From positions 45,604,911 through 45,668,910 of the forward strand of contig CP136066.1 of assembly GCA_032622095.1 (NCBI GenBank): a stretch of 64,000 bases of DNA. Direction: 5' to 3'. The position numbers were made by a program, and so were the translations under genes. Numbering within the stretch: the first letter of the stretch is position 1; every line of letters starts with the position of its first letter. The notes beneath the pieces were generated by a model. That model ran no database searches, had not been told where the DNA came from, and was given only the letters and a program-made list of their open reading frames with translations. The stretch comes from Siphonodentalium dalli. Its lineage: Eukaryota; Mollusca; Scaphopoda; Gadilida; Siphonodentaliidae. Below, one piece after another: positions 23,465-35,426 of this stretch.

Positions 23465-23927
23465 GTCCTATATACTACCATGACTATATATATTATCATG
23501 ACCATATATACTACCATGACTATATATACTACCATGACTATATATATTATCATGACCATATATACTAACATGACTATATATACTACCATGACTATATATA
23601 CTACCATGACTATATATACTACCATGACTATATATATATATTATCATGACCATATATACTACCATGACCATATATACTACCATGACTATATATACTACCA
23701 TGACTATATATACTACCATGACTATATATACTACCATGACCATATATACTACCATGACCATATATACTACCATGACTATATATAATACCATGACTATATA
23801 TATTATCATGACCATATATACTACCATGACTATATATACTACCATGACTATATATACTACCATGACTATATATACTACCATGACCATATATACTACCATG
23901 ACTATATATACTACCATGACTATATAA
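23465..23927. repeat. 18-bp minisatellite, about 25 copies
   Basis: Tandem units of TATACTACCATGACTATA with two recurrent variants, one with TTATCATGACC and one with CTACCATGACC. A single 20-bp unit near 23632 shifts phase. Because 18 is a multiple of three, long open frames appear on both strands (TMTIYT-type repeats on plus, MVVYIV-type on minus); these are by-products of the repeat. The unit itself is nearly self-complementary around CATG. Confidence 0.97.
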
Positions 23928-24139
23928 TATGCGTATACGTTCACGCACTGGTTTTCTTGCTAGGTAAACTGGATATATACAAGTAACGGTTGATACCATC
24001 CTTGGTTGATATGACTGAGTGAGGCCAGTAATAATTCTCTCAATCGATATGACGAAACACGATATGGACACCACCAGCTCCCCTCGCTGTAATGCAGCGT
24101 ATTTTTGAACCACGATGTTATATTTCTCACATCCTACCG

Positions 24140-24430
24140 ACAGGGACGTGTCTAGAGGGTCTCCGTGGGGGTGTCCACTATGTGGGGAATTACAACTGCA
24201 CCCCCTTGAATCCGACCAAACACAAGTTTTGCATAATTCCATTTGCACCCTCCTTGCATATCAATGCTCAGGCCCAATAGCCTATATGCACATAAACCAT
24301 GGTTCAATATACCCGATATGAGAACATTCAGATATTTGAACCAGAAAATTGCATAAATCTAGCTGTCCACCTCCAGACAAATGCACACGGCTACGAACAA
24401 GGGACCAGGACACACCGGGCCGACTCGCCG
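24140..24430 (+). repeat. Dispersed repeat, copy matching 47,240-47,525 (F1-associated)
   Basis: GACAGGGACGTGTCTAGAGG at 24128 leads into TCTCCGTGGGGGTGTCCA and CCAAACACAAGTTTTGCATA, then CAGATATTTGAACC, AATTGCATAAATC and GGGACCAGGACACACCGGGC. The same order is present at 47,249-47,505 in the same orientation. The ORFs over it are repeat-derived. Confidence 0.75.
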
Positions 24431-24710
24431 AGCTACATGTACGACGGGGTGCATATCGTCAGTCCACTGCTACGCTGGCCTGTGTGCTACGACGGTGTGC
24501 ATATCGTCAGTGAGACTTTAGTTGTTATATAAGATAATAGTATAATGACTATAGGTTGTGGTTCACGTCCATGGTTGGTATCTTCTGTGTTATCGTGTCG
24601 TTGTACCGTTCAGTTTCCATACCGAAATTACTTCAGCGTCCAACATACATGTATGTGCGTATAACTTGCCATCGTATAGTTTTCTAGTTCTTTATTTCAA
24701 CTGGAGCGAG

Positions 24711-25125
24711 AGTAAATCGCTATTTCGTCTGTAGTATAGTACACTGATAGTGTGAATCGTTATTTCGTATGTAGTCTAGTACACTGATAGAGTGGATCGT
24801 TATTTCGTTTGTAGTCTAGTACACTGATAGAGTAAATAGCTATGTCGTCTGTAGTCTAGGACACTGATAGAGTAAATCGCCATTTCGTTTGTAGTCTAGT
24901 ACACCGATAGAGTAAATCGCCATTTCGTTTGTATTCTAGTAAGTCGCCATTTCGTTTGTAGTCTAGTACACTGATAGAGTAAATCGCCATTCCGTTTGCA
25001 GTCTAGTACACCGATAGAGTAAATCGCCATTTCGTTTGTATTCTAGTAAATCGCCATTTCGTTTGTAGTCTAGTACACTGATAGAGTAAATCGCCATTCC
25101 GTTTGCAGTCTAGTACGCTGATAGA
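24711..25125. repeat. 40-bp minisatellite with a 107-bp higher-order duplication
   Basis: About ten units of AGTAAATCGCCATTTCGTTT followed by GTAGTCTAGTACACTGATAG. A longer block containing a short extra unit (TTCTAGTAARTCGCCATTTC) occurs twice in succession at about 24912-25018 and 25019-25125, so the array grew partly by copying a multi-unit segment. Confidence 0.93.
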
Positions 25126-25390
25126 GTGAGATAGCATCACGACTTGGACGGAGAAGCGCTACGAAATTCAACTAACTGCAACTGACTTCTAATTGTTTTT
25201 CTCTTGGCTTATTTGCTGAGTTGAAATGTGGGATAGTTATTAAGTGCCCTTAAAGACTGTCATTAGTATTTGTTGACAGCCTCAACCACAAAATGGTCGT
25301 GTAATTCTCTTTAATGAGCGTAGTTCGTCACGCCGTCATTCGACTGGAAAATCACCTTTTATTTAAATGGCCGCTCTTCGTTAATCATGC

Positions 25391-25801
25391 TTACATGTCA
25401 CAACCTTATGTAGCCGGCCAGCAGTGTCACACCACTATATAGCCGGCCAGCACTGTCTCTGTTACATGTTACACCCCTATATAGCCGACCAGCACTGTCT
25501 TGGTTAAATATCACACCCCTATATACCCGGCCAGCACTGTCTTGGTTACATGTCACACCCCTATATACCCGGCCAGCACTGTCTTGGTTACATGTCACAC
25601 CCTATATACCCGACCAGCACTGTCTTGGTTACATGTCACACCCATATATACCCGGCCACCACTGTCTTGGTTACATGTCACTCCCCTATATACCGGCCAG
25701 CACTGTCTTGGTTACATGTCACACCCCTACATACCCGGCCAGCACTCACACCTATGTAGCCGACCAGCACTCACCCATATGTAGCCGGCCAGGACTGTCT
25801 T
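25391..25801. repeat. 41-42-bp minisatellite, about ten copies
   Basis: Units read TTACATGTCACACCCCTATA then TACCCGGCCAGCACTGTCTTGG, with shortened units near 25423, 25745 and 25775. Small ORFs repeating CHTPIYPASTVLV-like peptides are artefacts of the near-multiple-of-three period. Confidence 0.95.
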
Positions 25802-26253
25802 GGTACACCGGGTCACTGCCACCACAAACACATAATGTGAGGAAATCACGATTTTTAAGTTAATAATTTAGCCATTTACAATTCATTCTACATTATTCTG
25901 AGAAACCGAACAGTCCATATTCATTTGAAACTTGGCTAATTCAAGCCAGAACAAATTGAAACTGACAAAAAACGTTAATAAATATTATTAGATTTAATTA
26001 TGAAAATATACGTAATGGCAGCGGTCAAACCAATATGATGTTAGCGAGGCTACAGAGGAGTGCCTAATTCATAAATCATTACTCAAGCAAAAATAGATTC
26101 AAAAATAATTATTGCTCTGATTGGTTACAAAATAAAAACTAAGTTGATTATCAAAGTACAATGTACCACTAACCTTAATGGAAGTACCATTTACATTTTA
26201 CTTGCCATATAAATCTCGTCCCGGGCATGGTTGTATAATGACATTATATGTAT
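25802..26253. other. Spacer between minisatellites
   Basis: AT-rich, no gene or repeat recognised. Confidence 0.55.
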
Positions 26254-26541
26254 ATTTTGTTATCGTGTGGAAAATATATGTATAATCATGTTACCGCATG
26301 GACAGCATATGTATAATAATATGTAACAGCATGGACAGTATATGTATAATAATATGTTACCGTGTGTACAATATATGTATAATAGTATGTTACCGTCTGG
26401 ACAGTATATGTATAATAATATGTTATCACACAGACAGTATAATAGTATGTTACTGTATGGACAGTATACGTATAATAGTATGTTACCACATGGACAGTAC
26501 ACGTACAATACTATGTTACCGTGTGAACAGTATATGTTTAT
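26254..26541. repeat. 33-bp minisatellite, about nine copies
   Basis: Units of ATGTTACCGTNTGGACAGTA followed by TATGTATAATAAT, spaced 33 bp apart (for example 26289, 26322, 26355, 26388). The period is a multiple of three, which opens 67-136-codon frames on both strands; none has an independent coding signal. Confidence 0.95.
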
Positions 26542-27280
26542 AGACAAGAGCCTACACATAGGGCCTGCATTTTGTATTGTGTCGTAGCACCAGGAAAAGG
26601 AACATACATCACTAATGTAATCTCCAGACCGTCGGTTCAGAAGTTCGGATAACTGCACTCTGGAACTCACGCAGTGATAGAGCTGGATATTTGATGTTAG
26701 TTATTTGATGGGAGTCATGGAACGTACGGATGAAAGGGTTATGTAAAGTATATATATTAAATGCATAAACTGGGGGTGGAGGACATCGAAAGGTTATTGA
26801 AACTTAGATGGACCTCCGCTCCACACACTACATAATATATATGTGTATTCTCAATTCTCCAATAATTACACTATCATTGCCATCAAGCCGCGCCATGACC
26901 AGAGTTGACGTCCGCGTTTATTGGTTAACATGCTTACAAGTTAAAGGATGAGCAATTGTTAATTACATCTGATTAGTGATAATTTAATGCAATGATATCA
27001 CAGTTACATTGCACCGTCAACCCAATGTATCTTCATTTGATGGCGCTGTGGTCATGAAACATTTTATGTTGTACAGGTTTTGAAACTCTGGAAATATCTA
27101 TTCAGTTAGTCTGAGACTTACTCATATCATTGCTCACAAGACGAATATGAAAACAATTCCGTGTACATATTATCAATCTTAACCACGTCAGTGTGCACCA
27201 ATCATATTATCTTTATTGAGTGTTCACCCTCCACGTCGCTGATGTCACGACACTATATTACAAAAGGTTGTGTCTTGAAT
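26542..27280. other. Non-coding stretch
   Basis: No gene or element recognised. Confidence 0.5.
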
Positions 27281-27635
27281 AAATTAAATATAACGCGGGA
27301 GTCTCTGGTCTTCTACCCTATATATTTCCAACCCCATGTGCATGTAATTTCCATGGTCATATTGTCTTCTATTGTGTCATATTTAGAGTTTTTGTAATTA
27401 TGCATCTAATGCAGATTAGACAACCGCATGCATATATCAGTCACGACATATACACGCAAATTAAATATAACGCGGGATTCTGATCTTCTACAATATATAT
27501 CTCCTACCACACATGCATGTAATTGCCATATTCATATTGTCTTCTATTGTATCACATTCAAAGTGTTTATGTTTACGTATCTAATGCAGATTAGACAACC
27601 GCATATATCTATCAGTCATGGCATATAAGCGCATA
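27281..27635. repeat. Tandem duplication, period 177 bp
   Basis: AAATTAAATATAACGCGGGA begins both copies (27281 and 27458), and both go on through CATGTAATT, ATATTGTCTTCTATTGTRTC and CTAATGCAGATTAGACAACC. Identity is roughly 80% by eye. Confidence 0.9.
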
Positions 27636-29370
27636 CGGGCAAAATAACTTTATATACATTTGCACGATTTGCTGCTATATTGACTGTCATCATATACCAT
27701 AGTAACCATTCCATACCCCAATGAAATTGCATTATATAGGCAATACTCCCATTCGTTTAATTTTTTTAAAATATGGCAAAGAAAGAATATTTAGTTTTCG
27801 GGGAAATTTCATACCACGTTATGTAAGGTACATTTTCTTTGGGACCGGAAGTTACTGAAACCAAAGAAACATAATATAGTATTGAGAAAATGATAATATG
27901 ATATGAATAATAAGACAAGGCACAATTTGAAACCATTTCAAAACAATATGAACGGATGTAGGAGACATGAGTGGATACAATCCTATTTTTCACATTCCGG
28001 TCGCCATTTTGACAGCCATCTTTCTAATGTAGTGCCAATGTTTTCTAAACACAGTAGTATAATGCTTTATCATCCAAATAGTATAATATTTGTTTACATT
28101 TTATGAAATATGATTTTTCAACAACAAAAAAACAGATTAAACTGACTTAGTTCATATTCTATATTACGGCGGCCTTGTTGGACGCCATCTTGGATTATAG
28201 GAAATGCTCAAGCTAATTGATGATTGATTGACACAATCTTCATAGATAATGTGCGATAATCTCATCTCAAAGTTGAAATTAACTTTTATTATATGTTTGC
28301 ATTTAATATGGCAGGAAATTACCGAAACGTAGATCTTTGTACGTATCTCTTAGAAGCCACAGTGAAATACTATTTCTTTATTTCACTGCAGGTTTCGTTA
28401 TGTTTCACTGTAGCCTGCCGGTGGTTTACGCGAGCGAACAATTAGAAAACAAATTATATAACCGCGCGTTATAGTAAATTGTCTGCAAACTTATCGGTTA
28501 TAACCCATAAGCTTATTCGAAACAAGAGTTATTTCTTATAATTTAATCCGTCGTTTCACAGAGGAACAACCATAAATAGAAGGCAGAAGTAAAACTTGTG
28601 AAAAACTTTCCGAAAAAATCACACCCGCGTAAAATTTAAACAGTGACTCTCAACACTCAAATGTTATCAGATTTTCGGCATTTTCGTTAGCCGTTACTTG
28701 TTACGCACTGTGCACCTGGGGCCTGTGCACGTGGGATTTAATATTTCGAATGTGTTCACACTAAGACTTGTTAGTGTCGATTCCGTGTTTCATTTCTGTG
28801 CACGAGTCTTGTTGCTTTATCTAGGTAATTGTGCACTTATGATTAGTAGGAAGCTTCTTCAAATTGCTGTACTGTTAAAAGGAAAAATGCCGCGATAGTT
28901 TAGCAACTTTGATCTTTAATAAGGTGCATATAATAAAGAGCATACTTACAGGTTTTTGTTTGAATACTTGAAACATTTCATTCGTGTCTGGAAAGAAATA
29001 TCTAATGTTCACTCGCCGCTTGTGAAAATTCGATATTTCTTTCCAGACAACAAATGGGATATTTCGGTACTCAATCAAAAACTGTAGGTATTCTCTATAT
29101 ATTAATGATTTTTCAACAAAAATAAGATGCAGGCCAATTTTATAAAATCTGCAATATGTTCGTGCGTTATATGAATATCTGTTTCTCAGATATATGTTCC
29201 AACATAAGCATATCATTACAATATTTAAACCTCAATTAATAACACCTCTCAAATGTTTGAAGCAATTAAAATTTAGAGCTGACCCGGTCGACAAGACGCT
29301 TCGGCTAGAACTATCACCAAACCCTCTATAATCATGTAGCAACAGTTATAGCATGACTTCTTTTTATTGG
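27636..29370. other. Non-coding stretch with one small hairpin
   Basis: At about 28362-28390, CAGTGAAATA and TATTTCACTG form a perfect 10-bp stem with a 9-nt loop, followed by another TTTCACTG near 28404. ORFs at 27766-28106, 28698-28898 and 28875-29216 lack any family signal. Confidence 0.5.
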
Positions 29371-32300
29371 TCACCAGCAGGGTTACCAGGCGTTGCACAG
29401 GTTAAAATGACGTGAAACCATCTGCATGCTGTGGATATTTGTTGGGAATAGTGCTCAAAGTGTTACACGTATTCTCATAAATTGTTTATTCAAATACAAT
29501 CACAAACATAATTCTTACACAGTCATGGAATATAAGTAGTGCCTCACCTTGTCGATTGTCATTTTGTTTATCACGATTAGTCCGTTCCACCAATAAAAAA
29601 GTATTTATTTATTTACAACTGCGTATACTTCAGACGTTATAACATGATACATGAACATCATAAACAAATTAGTTCGTAAAAATAAAAGACGACATTTGGG
29701 TTTTACATATAGAGATGTATCAATCAATCTAGTGGGTTGGACTAAGTTTTGATGACACCTGGCTATCATATCTCCATGAAGATACAGTGTTTTAAAGAAA
29801 CGTCCAGGTGCTCCACTGGAAATGGTGCTATAAATTGGCTAAATATTCTCAGTTTAAAAAAAATGTTGCTGCACATGTATATCAGCTGCATGTGTCCGAC
29901 ACAGAGCGATATTTTGAGTTGTTTATGTTAGTCGATGAGTCTGTTCTAAAAAATCCGCTGTATCAGACAGATAGATATACCCTTATCAGATGTCAGTATT
30001 GGATAATCCTGAAAAGTCATATGCTAATGCTAATTTCTAATCAGAAGAAAATATATTTGACTGCACACTGTGACCACTATTTTTTTAGCAGGCCTTCGAT
30101 ACACTTCCATATCTCTTGACAACGTGTAACGTTTTTTGTGAAACTGTATTGAAAGGAACATACTCAATTGTGTTATAACATATACATGAGCCATTCCAAT
30201 ATGCAATCCTCTAACGATTCGAGGTCTCTCCAGTTTGCAAGAATATATGTATCTCTTAAATAGAATGGTAAATATACTTTGAATACACCTTCTATGTATG
30301 CGTTTTTGCTAGCTCATAATTCGAATGCCCTGATTCCCATCCCCATATAAATATTACAGCTGAGAAGATATAATTGTTCAAGTAACTTAATTGGGTCACC
30401 ATCTGTCGAGATTGTGAGATTTTAACGCTAAAAACTCCTGAAAACGATATGGAGATGGCCTGGGTGTCTATATATAACTTATAGGTGGATATCGGTGAAT
30501 AGCAATCTTATCTATGATAGTGCATTTCCTCTCTCCACCCGTAACCCAAACGACACCAAATATGATTTAACTCATCGTACATGTATCATTAGAGAAGAAC
30601 GTGTAAGAATTTGGTGGAAATTAGTGCTGAATTGGTGCAACTGCCATCCTCATGCACGACTTTAACGGCGCCACTTTTGCATATTTAAACCAGGTCCATT
30701 AAACTCATGGATGCATGATATACTGGAGATGATTATATATAGGTTCGGTGGTAATCAGTAACTAACGAAATTCTTATCATAGTTATGACACCCCATCTCT
30801 CACCCAAACGGCAGCAATTTGGCGTCTTTAAATCGCACGATTATATTCCTCGTATCACGGAGAAGAAGAATATATCAATTTTGTTTATTAAATCAATTGT
30901 TCTTCCCCACCCCCTGCGACGCTGACTCGAACAGCGCTATATCGCGTAGATGATTATGACGTCATCAATATGCTAAGTAGACCCCGACTGGGCCACTGCA
31001 GAACAAATAGGTCACGAACGTGACCTCATATTATGCCAATTAGCCCCCAATTGGTGTACTGCACAGCAAATAGGTCATGTACTTTCGTGACGTCATGCAT
31101 ATACTAAGTAGACCCCAACTGGGCCCAGTATCATCAATTGTGCCTTTTAACAGGCCTTTGATACACTTCCATATATCTTGACAAAGTGTAACTTGTTTTG
31201 TGAAACAGTGTTGAATGGAACAGACTCAATTGTGTTATAATATATACATGAGCCATTCCAATAAGTATGCAATCCTCTGACGGTTCGAGGTCTCTCCAGT
31301 TTGCAAGAATATATGTTTCTCTTAAATAGAATGATAAATATACTTTGGATGCTCGTTCTATGTATGCGTTTTTGATAGCTCATAATGCGAATGTCCTGAT
31401 TCCCATCCCCATATAACTATGACAGCTGAGAAGATATAATTGTCCAGGTGACTTAATTGGGTCGCCAATTGTCGAGATTGTGAAATTTGAACGCTAAAAT
31501 CTCTTGAAAACGATATGGATATGGCCTGGGTGACTATATATAACTTATAGGTGGATATCGGTGAATAGCAATCTTATCAATGATAGTGCATTTCCTCTCG
31601 CCATCCGTAACCCAAACGACACCAAATGTGATTTAATTCATCGTATCATTAGAGAAGAACGTGTATGGATTTGGTGGAAATTAGTGCTGAATATATTTAT
31701 ATCAGCTTTGGCGCAACTGCCATCTTCATGCATGACTTTAACGGCGCAACTTTTGCATATTTAAACCAGACCCATTGTACTGATGGATGCATGATATACT
31801 GGAGATGATTATATATAGGTTCAGTGGTAATCAGCAACTAAACAAATTCTTATGACAGTTATGACCACCCCCCCCCCATCTCTAACCCACACGGCAGCAA
31901 TTTGGCGTCTTTAAATCACACGATTATATTTATGGTATCACGAACTCGAACAGCGCTATATCGCGGAGATGATTATGTATGCGTTTGCTGGAAGTCGGCG
32001 ACATAACTATTTCACCATATGTGTTTAATGTTGAAGCCCTTCCCCGTTTTCTTCCCCTGACACCAACATAGTCACTTTAGACAATTATCTTCCTCGTAAA
32101 ACGTTACCCATCTTAGACCGCCTTGATGCCATCTCGACTGTACCCCATGAAGTTATATGTAGAACACATACATACACACATAAAGACAGACAGCACGATT
32201 TGATTCATTGTATCATTTGAGAAGAACGTGTATGCACTTGATGGTAATAGTTACTAAAAATATTTTTTATCAGTTTATCTCATTATGGAGATGTATATAA

Positions 32301-33400
32301 AATTGGTGAAAATTGGCGAGTATACAAATTCGTATCAAATTTCAGGTCCTCATATCCCTCACCAAAACGACACAAATTCGGTATATCTAAACCACACGAT
32401 TAATTTCCTCGTATCACGGAGAAGATTATCAATCTGGTGGAAATCGGCGTTAATCATTATTGTTATAAGTCCCTCTCACCTCTATGCACCACTGACTCGA
32501 ATGGCCCCACGTTAGACACCATTAGACCACAAAATTACACTCCTGATATCATGGAGATGATTATTTATAAGTTTGGTGCTAATCGGCGACTAAACAAATG
32601 TTTATCATGTTTGGTTCCCATCCATCCTCCCCTCCCCATCTCTCACCCAAACAGCACCAATATGGCGTCTTTAAATCGCATGATTACATTTCACGTATCA
32701 CGGATAAGAACGTGTATCAATTTGGGGGAAATTGTCGCTAAAAATATTGTGCATCAATTTTGGTTCCCCTTTCCCTTTCAGTGTATCCCTGACTCGAATG
32801 AGGCCACTTTTGACAGATTTAACCGCACCATTAGACTCCTCATACATGGGGATGATTTTGTATAAGTGTGGTGGCAATCGGCGACTTAACACATTCTTAT
32901 CAAATTTAGTGCCCACCCCAATCTCTCATCCAAACGACACCAATTTGGCGTCTTTAAATCGCAAATTAGATTCCTTGTATCATGAAGAATATATATCAAT
33001 TTGGTGGAAATCGGCGCAAAATTTAGTTTTATCAATTTTGGTGCCGCTCTCCCCTTCCGTGCATCACCGACTCGAACGACGCCACTTTTGACATATTTAA
33101 ACCACATCATTAGATTCTTCATATCATGGGGATGATTATATGTAAGTTTCGTGGCAATCGGCGACACAAATTAATTCTACCCCTCCCCCTTTTCTACCCC
33201 TGACAACAACGTCGTCACTTTAGAAAATTATAACCCGCACCATTATCTTTCTCGTAAAAAGTTACCACTAGTAGACCCCTTTGGTATCATCTAGATGGTC
33301 CCCTGTGAGACAGACAGATATTCGCAACTATCTATAAATATAGATTCACGATGCGATAATACATCGCTCACTCTATTATCACGAGGCGATTAGATTATTT
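29371..33400. repeat. Array of a degenerate dispersed repeat (family F2), first locus
   Basis: Opens with AGCAGGGTTACCAGGCGTTG near 29376 and ends with GACAGACAGATATTCGCAA near 33310 and an AT-rich tail. The body repeats about every 250-300 bp: GACTCGAACGGCGCCACTTT, ATTAGATTCCTCATATCATG, GAGATGATTATNTATAAGTT, TGGTGGTAATCGGCGAC, CAATTTGGCGTCTTTAAATC and CAATTTGGTGGAAATCGGCG. Related loci are at 38,480-40,390 and 58,935-61,470. Many small ORFs here (up to 142 codons at 32437-32865) are chance frames across repeat units. I cannot assign the class; the tail of GACAGACAGAC and AT resembles 3' ends of some LINE or Penelope-like repeats, which is only an impression. Confidence 0.75.
30089..31975. 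repeat. 1.06-kb tandem duplication within family F2
   Basis: CAGGCCTTYGATACACTTCC begins both copies at 30089 and 31151 (offset 1062). They match through TGTGTTATAAYATATACATG, GAGGTCTCTCCAGTTTGCAA and onward to GACTCGAACAGCGCTATATCG-type text near 30926 and 31944. The second copy lacks part of the segment around 30865-30925. A 170-bp insert at 30957-31135, with its own 63-67-bp tandem units, is present only at the junction after copy 1. Confidence 0.9.
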
Positions 33401-34029
33401 TTTCGGCTAATCTTCTCGGCAGTAAACATTGAAAAAAAATATAATATATTAATATATCAATTTATTCGATTTGGCATGCATGACTTGATTGGCGACCTAG
33501 TTATTGGGCGAAAACATTACACATATACGTTGTATCACAACCTTGATGTTTCAATTATTGAGAATATAGAGCCTGCGTGGGTATTATAAGTAACAGTGTC
33601 TCCAGCTGTCTGGTTTTGCGTTGGTACCAGGCGAGGTGGCGAATTTGATACGACGGACACGCAATAACGCATTTTGAAAGTTACGACTCGAAGCGGAGGA
33701 AATGGACGAACATGTATATTTATAATGGTGGATACGAGCATGGTATGAGAAAGACTTCAGGTTTAGTGACATGGTATAGTCTCATACCATGCAGGTGTGT
33801 GAGTGACTATTGCTTCAAATGTTCTTGCTTAAGTGAGCGTGAACAAATTATCATTTCTTTTTGAAATGGCACGGTATCGATCGGAATGGCACATTCAGAT
33901 GCAAGTCCCTCAACTTAGATAAAGCTTGAAACATTGAGATGTCTCTCAACTCAGATCAAGTTTGAAATTCAATCCAGATTATCGCCCGTGTCCAGGATTC
34001 GGACCCGCACCAACATCGTCTAGCCCAGA
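33401..34029. other. Non-coding spacer with a perfect 13-bp inverted repeat
   Basis: GCATGGTATGAGA at 33738-33750 is the exact reverse complement of 33780-33792 (29-nt loop). At about 33985-34050, read on the minus strand, GGGTCCGAATCCTGG and GCAGTCTGGGCTAGACGATG resemble pol III B and A boxes, a possible SINE trace. No gene recognised. Confidence 0.5.
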
Positions 34030-34186
34030 CTGCGATCATTTTGGGTTGGGGAGACAGGATTGAAATATAATTTTCCCCAACAGTTGTAATGTATACAATT
34101 TTGGCGAGGTATATCGGGGGCAAAACAATGAAATATTCCTTTTAATTAAACGTGACTTTGTTAAGTGTCTATTTAACTGCACAATC

Positions 34187-34450
34187 ATGTATTATGCGAA
34201 GCCTGTATACTATGAACTCTTTCGGTGGGACATTCGCATTCATGATTCGATCGAGGGTAATGAAATGAAATTAGAAAAGGTGAGGTTCTATAGGGCCTTT
34301 GCGGACCGAATAACAGAGATTTGGAATAGTTTACCACCAGAAGTGATCCTGGAAGAAAACATAAATGGTTTTAAGAACAGTCTGGATAACCACTTCCATG
34401 GCCAGCCTATGTTGTTTGACTACCTAATAGAATTTGACAAATCACTTTAA
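34187..34450 (+). mobile_element. LINE reverse-transcriptase C-terminal fragment (CR1/L2/jockey-like)
   Basis: An 87-codon open frame. Residues about 26-70 read LEKVRFYRAFADRITEIWNS, LPPEV and INGFKNSLDNHF. This is the conserved C-terminal tail of many non-LTR reverse transcriptases, where an R-x-x-x-x-WNSLP motif is followed by a -V-FK-LD- helix before the end of ORF2. Upstream catalytic motifs are absent, so the copy is 5'-truncated and inactive. The frame ends at TAA 34448-34450, which is probably the genuine end of ORF2, and the next bases are the 3' UTR with tandem hairpin repeats. The exact clade cannot be decided from this tail. Confidence 0.75.
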
Positions 34451-34457
34451 AACAAAA

Positions 34458-34800
34458 TAGAACAAAGGAGATAAAGGAAACAGAGATTGCTCTGTCTCCC
34501 TTATAGAAAATACATCAGTGGAAAGTGACGACACAACAGAACGAAATGAAGATACAAAACGAGATAGTAGGGAAAAAGAGATTGCTCTGTCTCCCTCCAA
34601 AACAGAAGATACATCACTGGAAACTGATGACATATAACAAAGGAAAGCAGACACTTGTACCAATAGAGGAATTTGGGAAACAGAGATTGCCCTGTCTCCC
34701 TTAAGAAACAACAAAATACCAAACCGGAACGAAGACGTAGAAATAAAATTAGAAGACAGGAGTAAAAGAGATTGCTCTGTTATCCATGTAGAAGAAAATA
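34458..34800 (+). repeat. Tandem repeats each with an ACAGAG-ATTG-CTCTGT hairpin
   Basis: Four units about 80-110 bp apart repeat GGAAACAGAGATTGCTCTGT followed by CTCCC and, in the first two, GAANATACATCAGTGGAAA. The central ACAGAG-ATTG-CTCTGT is a perfect 6-bp stem with 4-nt loop in unit 1 and extends to about 10 bp with GGAAACAGAG/CTCTGTCTCC. Unit 3 (GATTGCCCTGT) has one mismatch. Units sit directly after the LINE stop codon. Minus-strand ORFs (34442-34807, 34501-34722) are repeat-derived. Confidence 0.8.
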
Positions 34801-35303
34801 CTGACACAATGAGGCGCGAATCTGCGTCCAGTTACCACATAAGGTAACATAAGGTAAGTTATTTGAAAGTGTGTTGTTGCTATATAACAGGATACCTAAA
34901 ACACTGGACAAAACAATCATATAGAATGATGTGTCCCTGTCAAGGACATACGCACCGGCACAATGGAAAGAGACAAGTTCGCGCGAACAATGTCAAGCAT
35001 GACCGCGTTGGGAATTTCTTCGAAAGCTGCAGAACTATACAGACATTTGAAGCGAGGACGATGACAGATTTATGTCAAGGAATTGATTGCTGGTGTCAGT
35101 ACCCGGCTAAACAACATCCGCATTGAAGTACTGTCATTCAGCTCTCAGCGCCAACTCAGAGTTATTTATTAGTTGATATCCAACGTCATGGATGTTTTCA
35201 AAAGTGGTCGAGCAACTCTCCGTTACCAGTTGTCTTATTGATTTTACAGATAAACTTTCGTCGGGTATACTTTTTGAGCACTACTTTCTGGATATCGACA
35301 TTA

Positions 35304-35355
35304 CAGAGAGAGAGAGGGAGAGAGATAGAGAGAGCGGGAGAGAGAGAGAGAGGGC

Positions 35356-35411
<56 letters not shown>

Positions 35412-35426
35412 CAGAGAGAGCGACAC
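35304..35426. repeat. (GA)n microsatellite expansion
   Basis: Mostly pure AGAG repeats with a few GGG and ATA interruptions. The paralogous position in copy 1 (about 5967) has only CAAAGAGAGTG. Confidence 0.97.

Noticed and set aside
23273-24248. Long ORFs on both strands over the 18-bp array (up to 206 codons)
   Set aside because: Period 18 is a multiple of three and the unit lacks stops on both strands; the frames are automatic. No coding signal outside the array.
23465-25801. CRISPR-like arrays
   Set aside because: The repeats are contiguous or nearly identical with no unique spacers, and the genome is eukaryotic.
26260-26670. 136-codon minus ORF
   Set aside because: Most of it is the 33-bp minisatellite read in frame.
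32437-33167. ORFs of 93-142 codons on both strands in the F2 array
   Set aside because: They cross several diverged repeat units, change reading between equivalent units and have no family signal.
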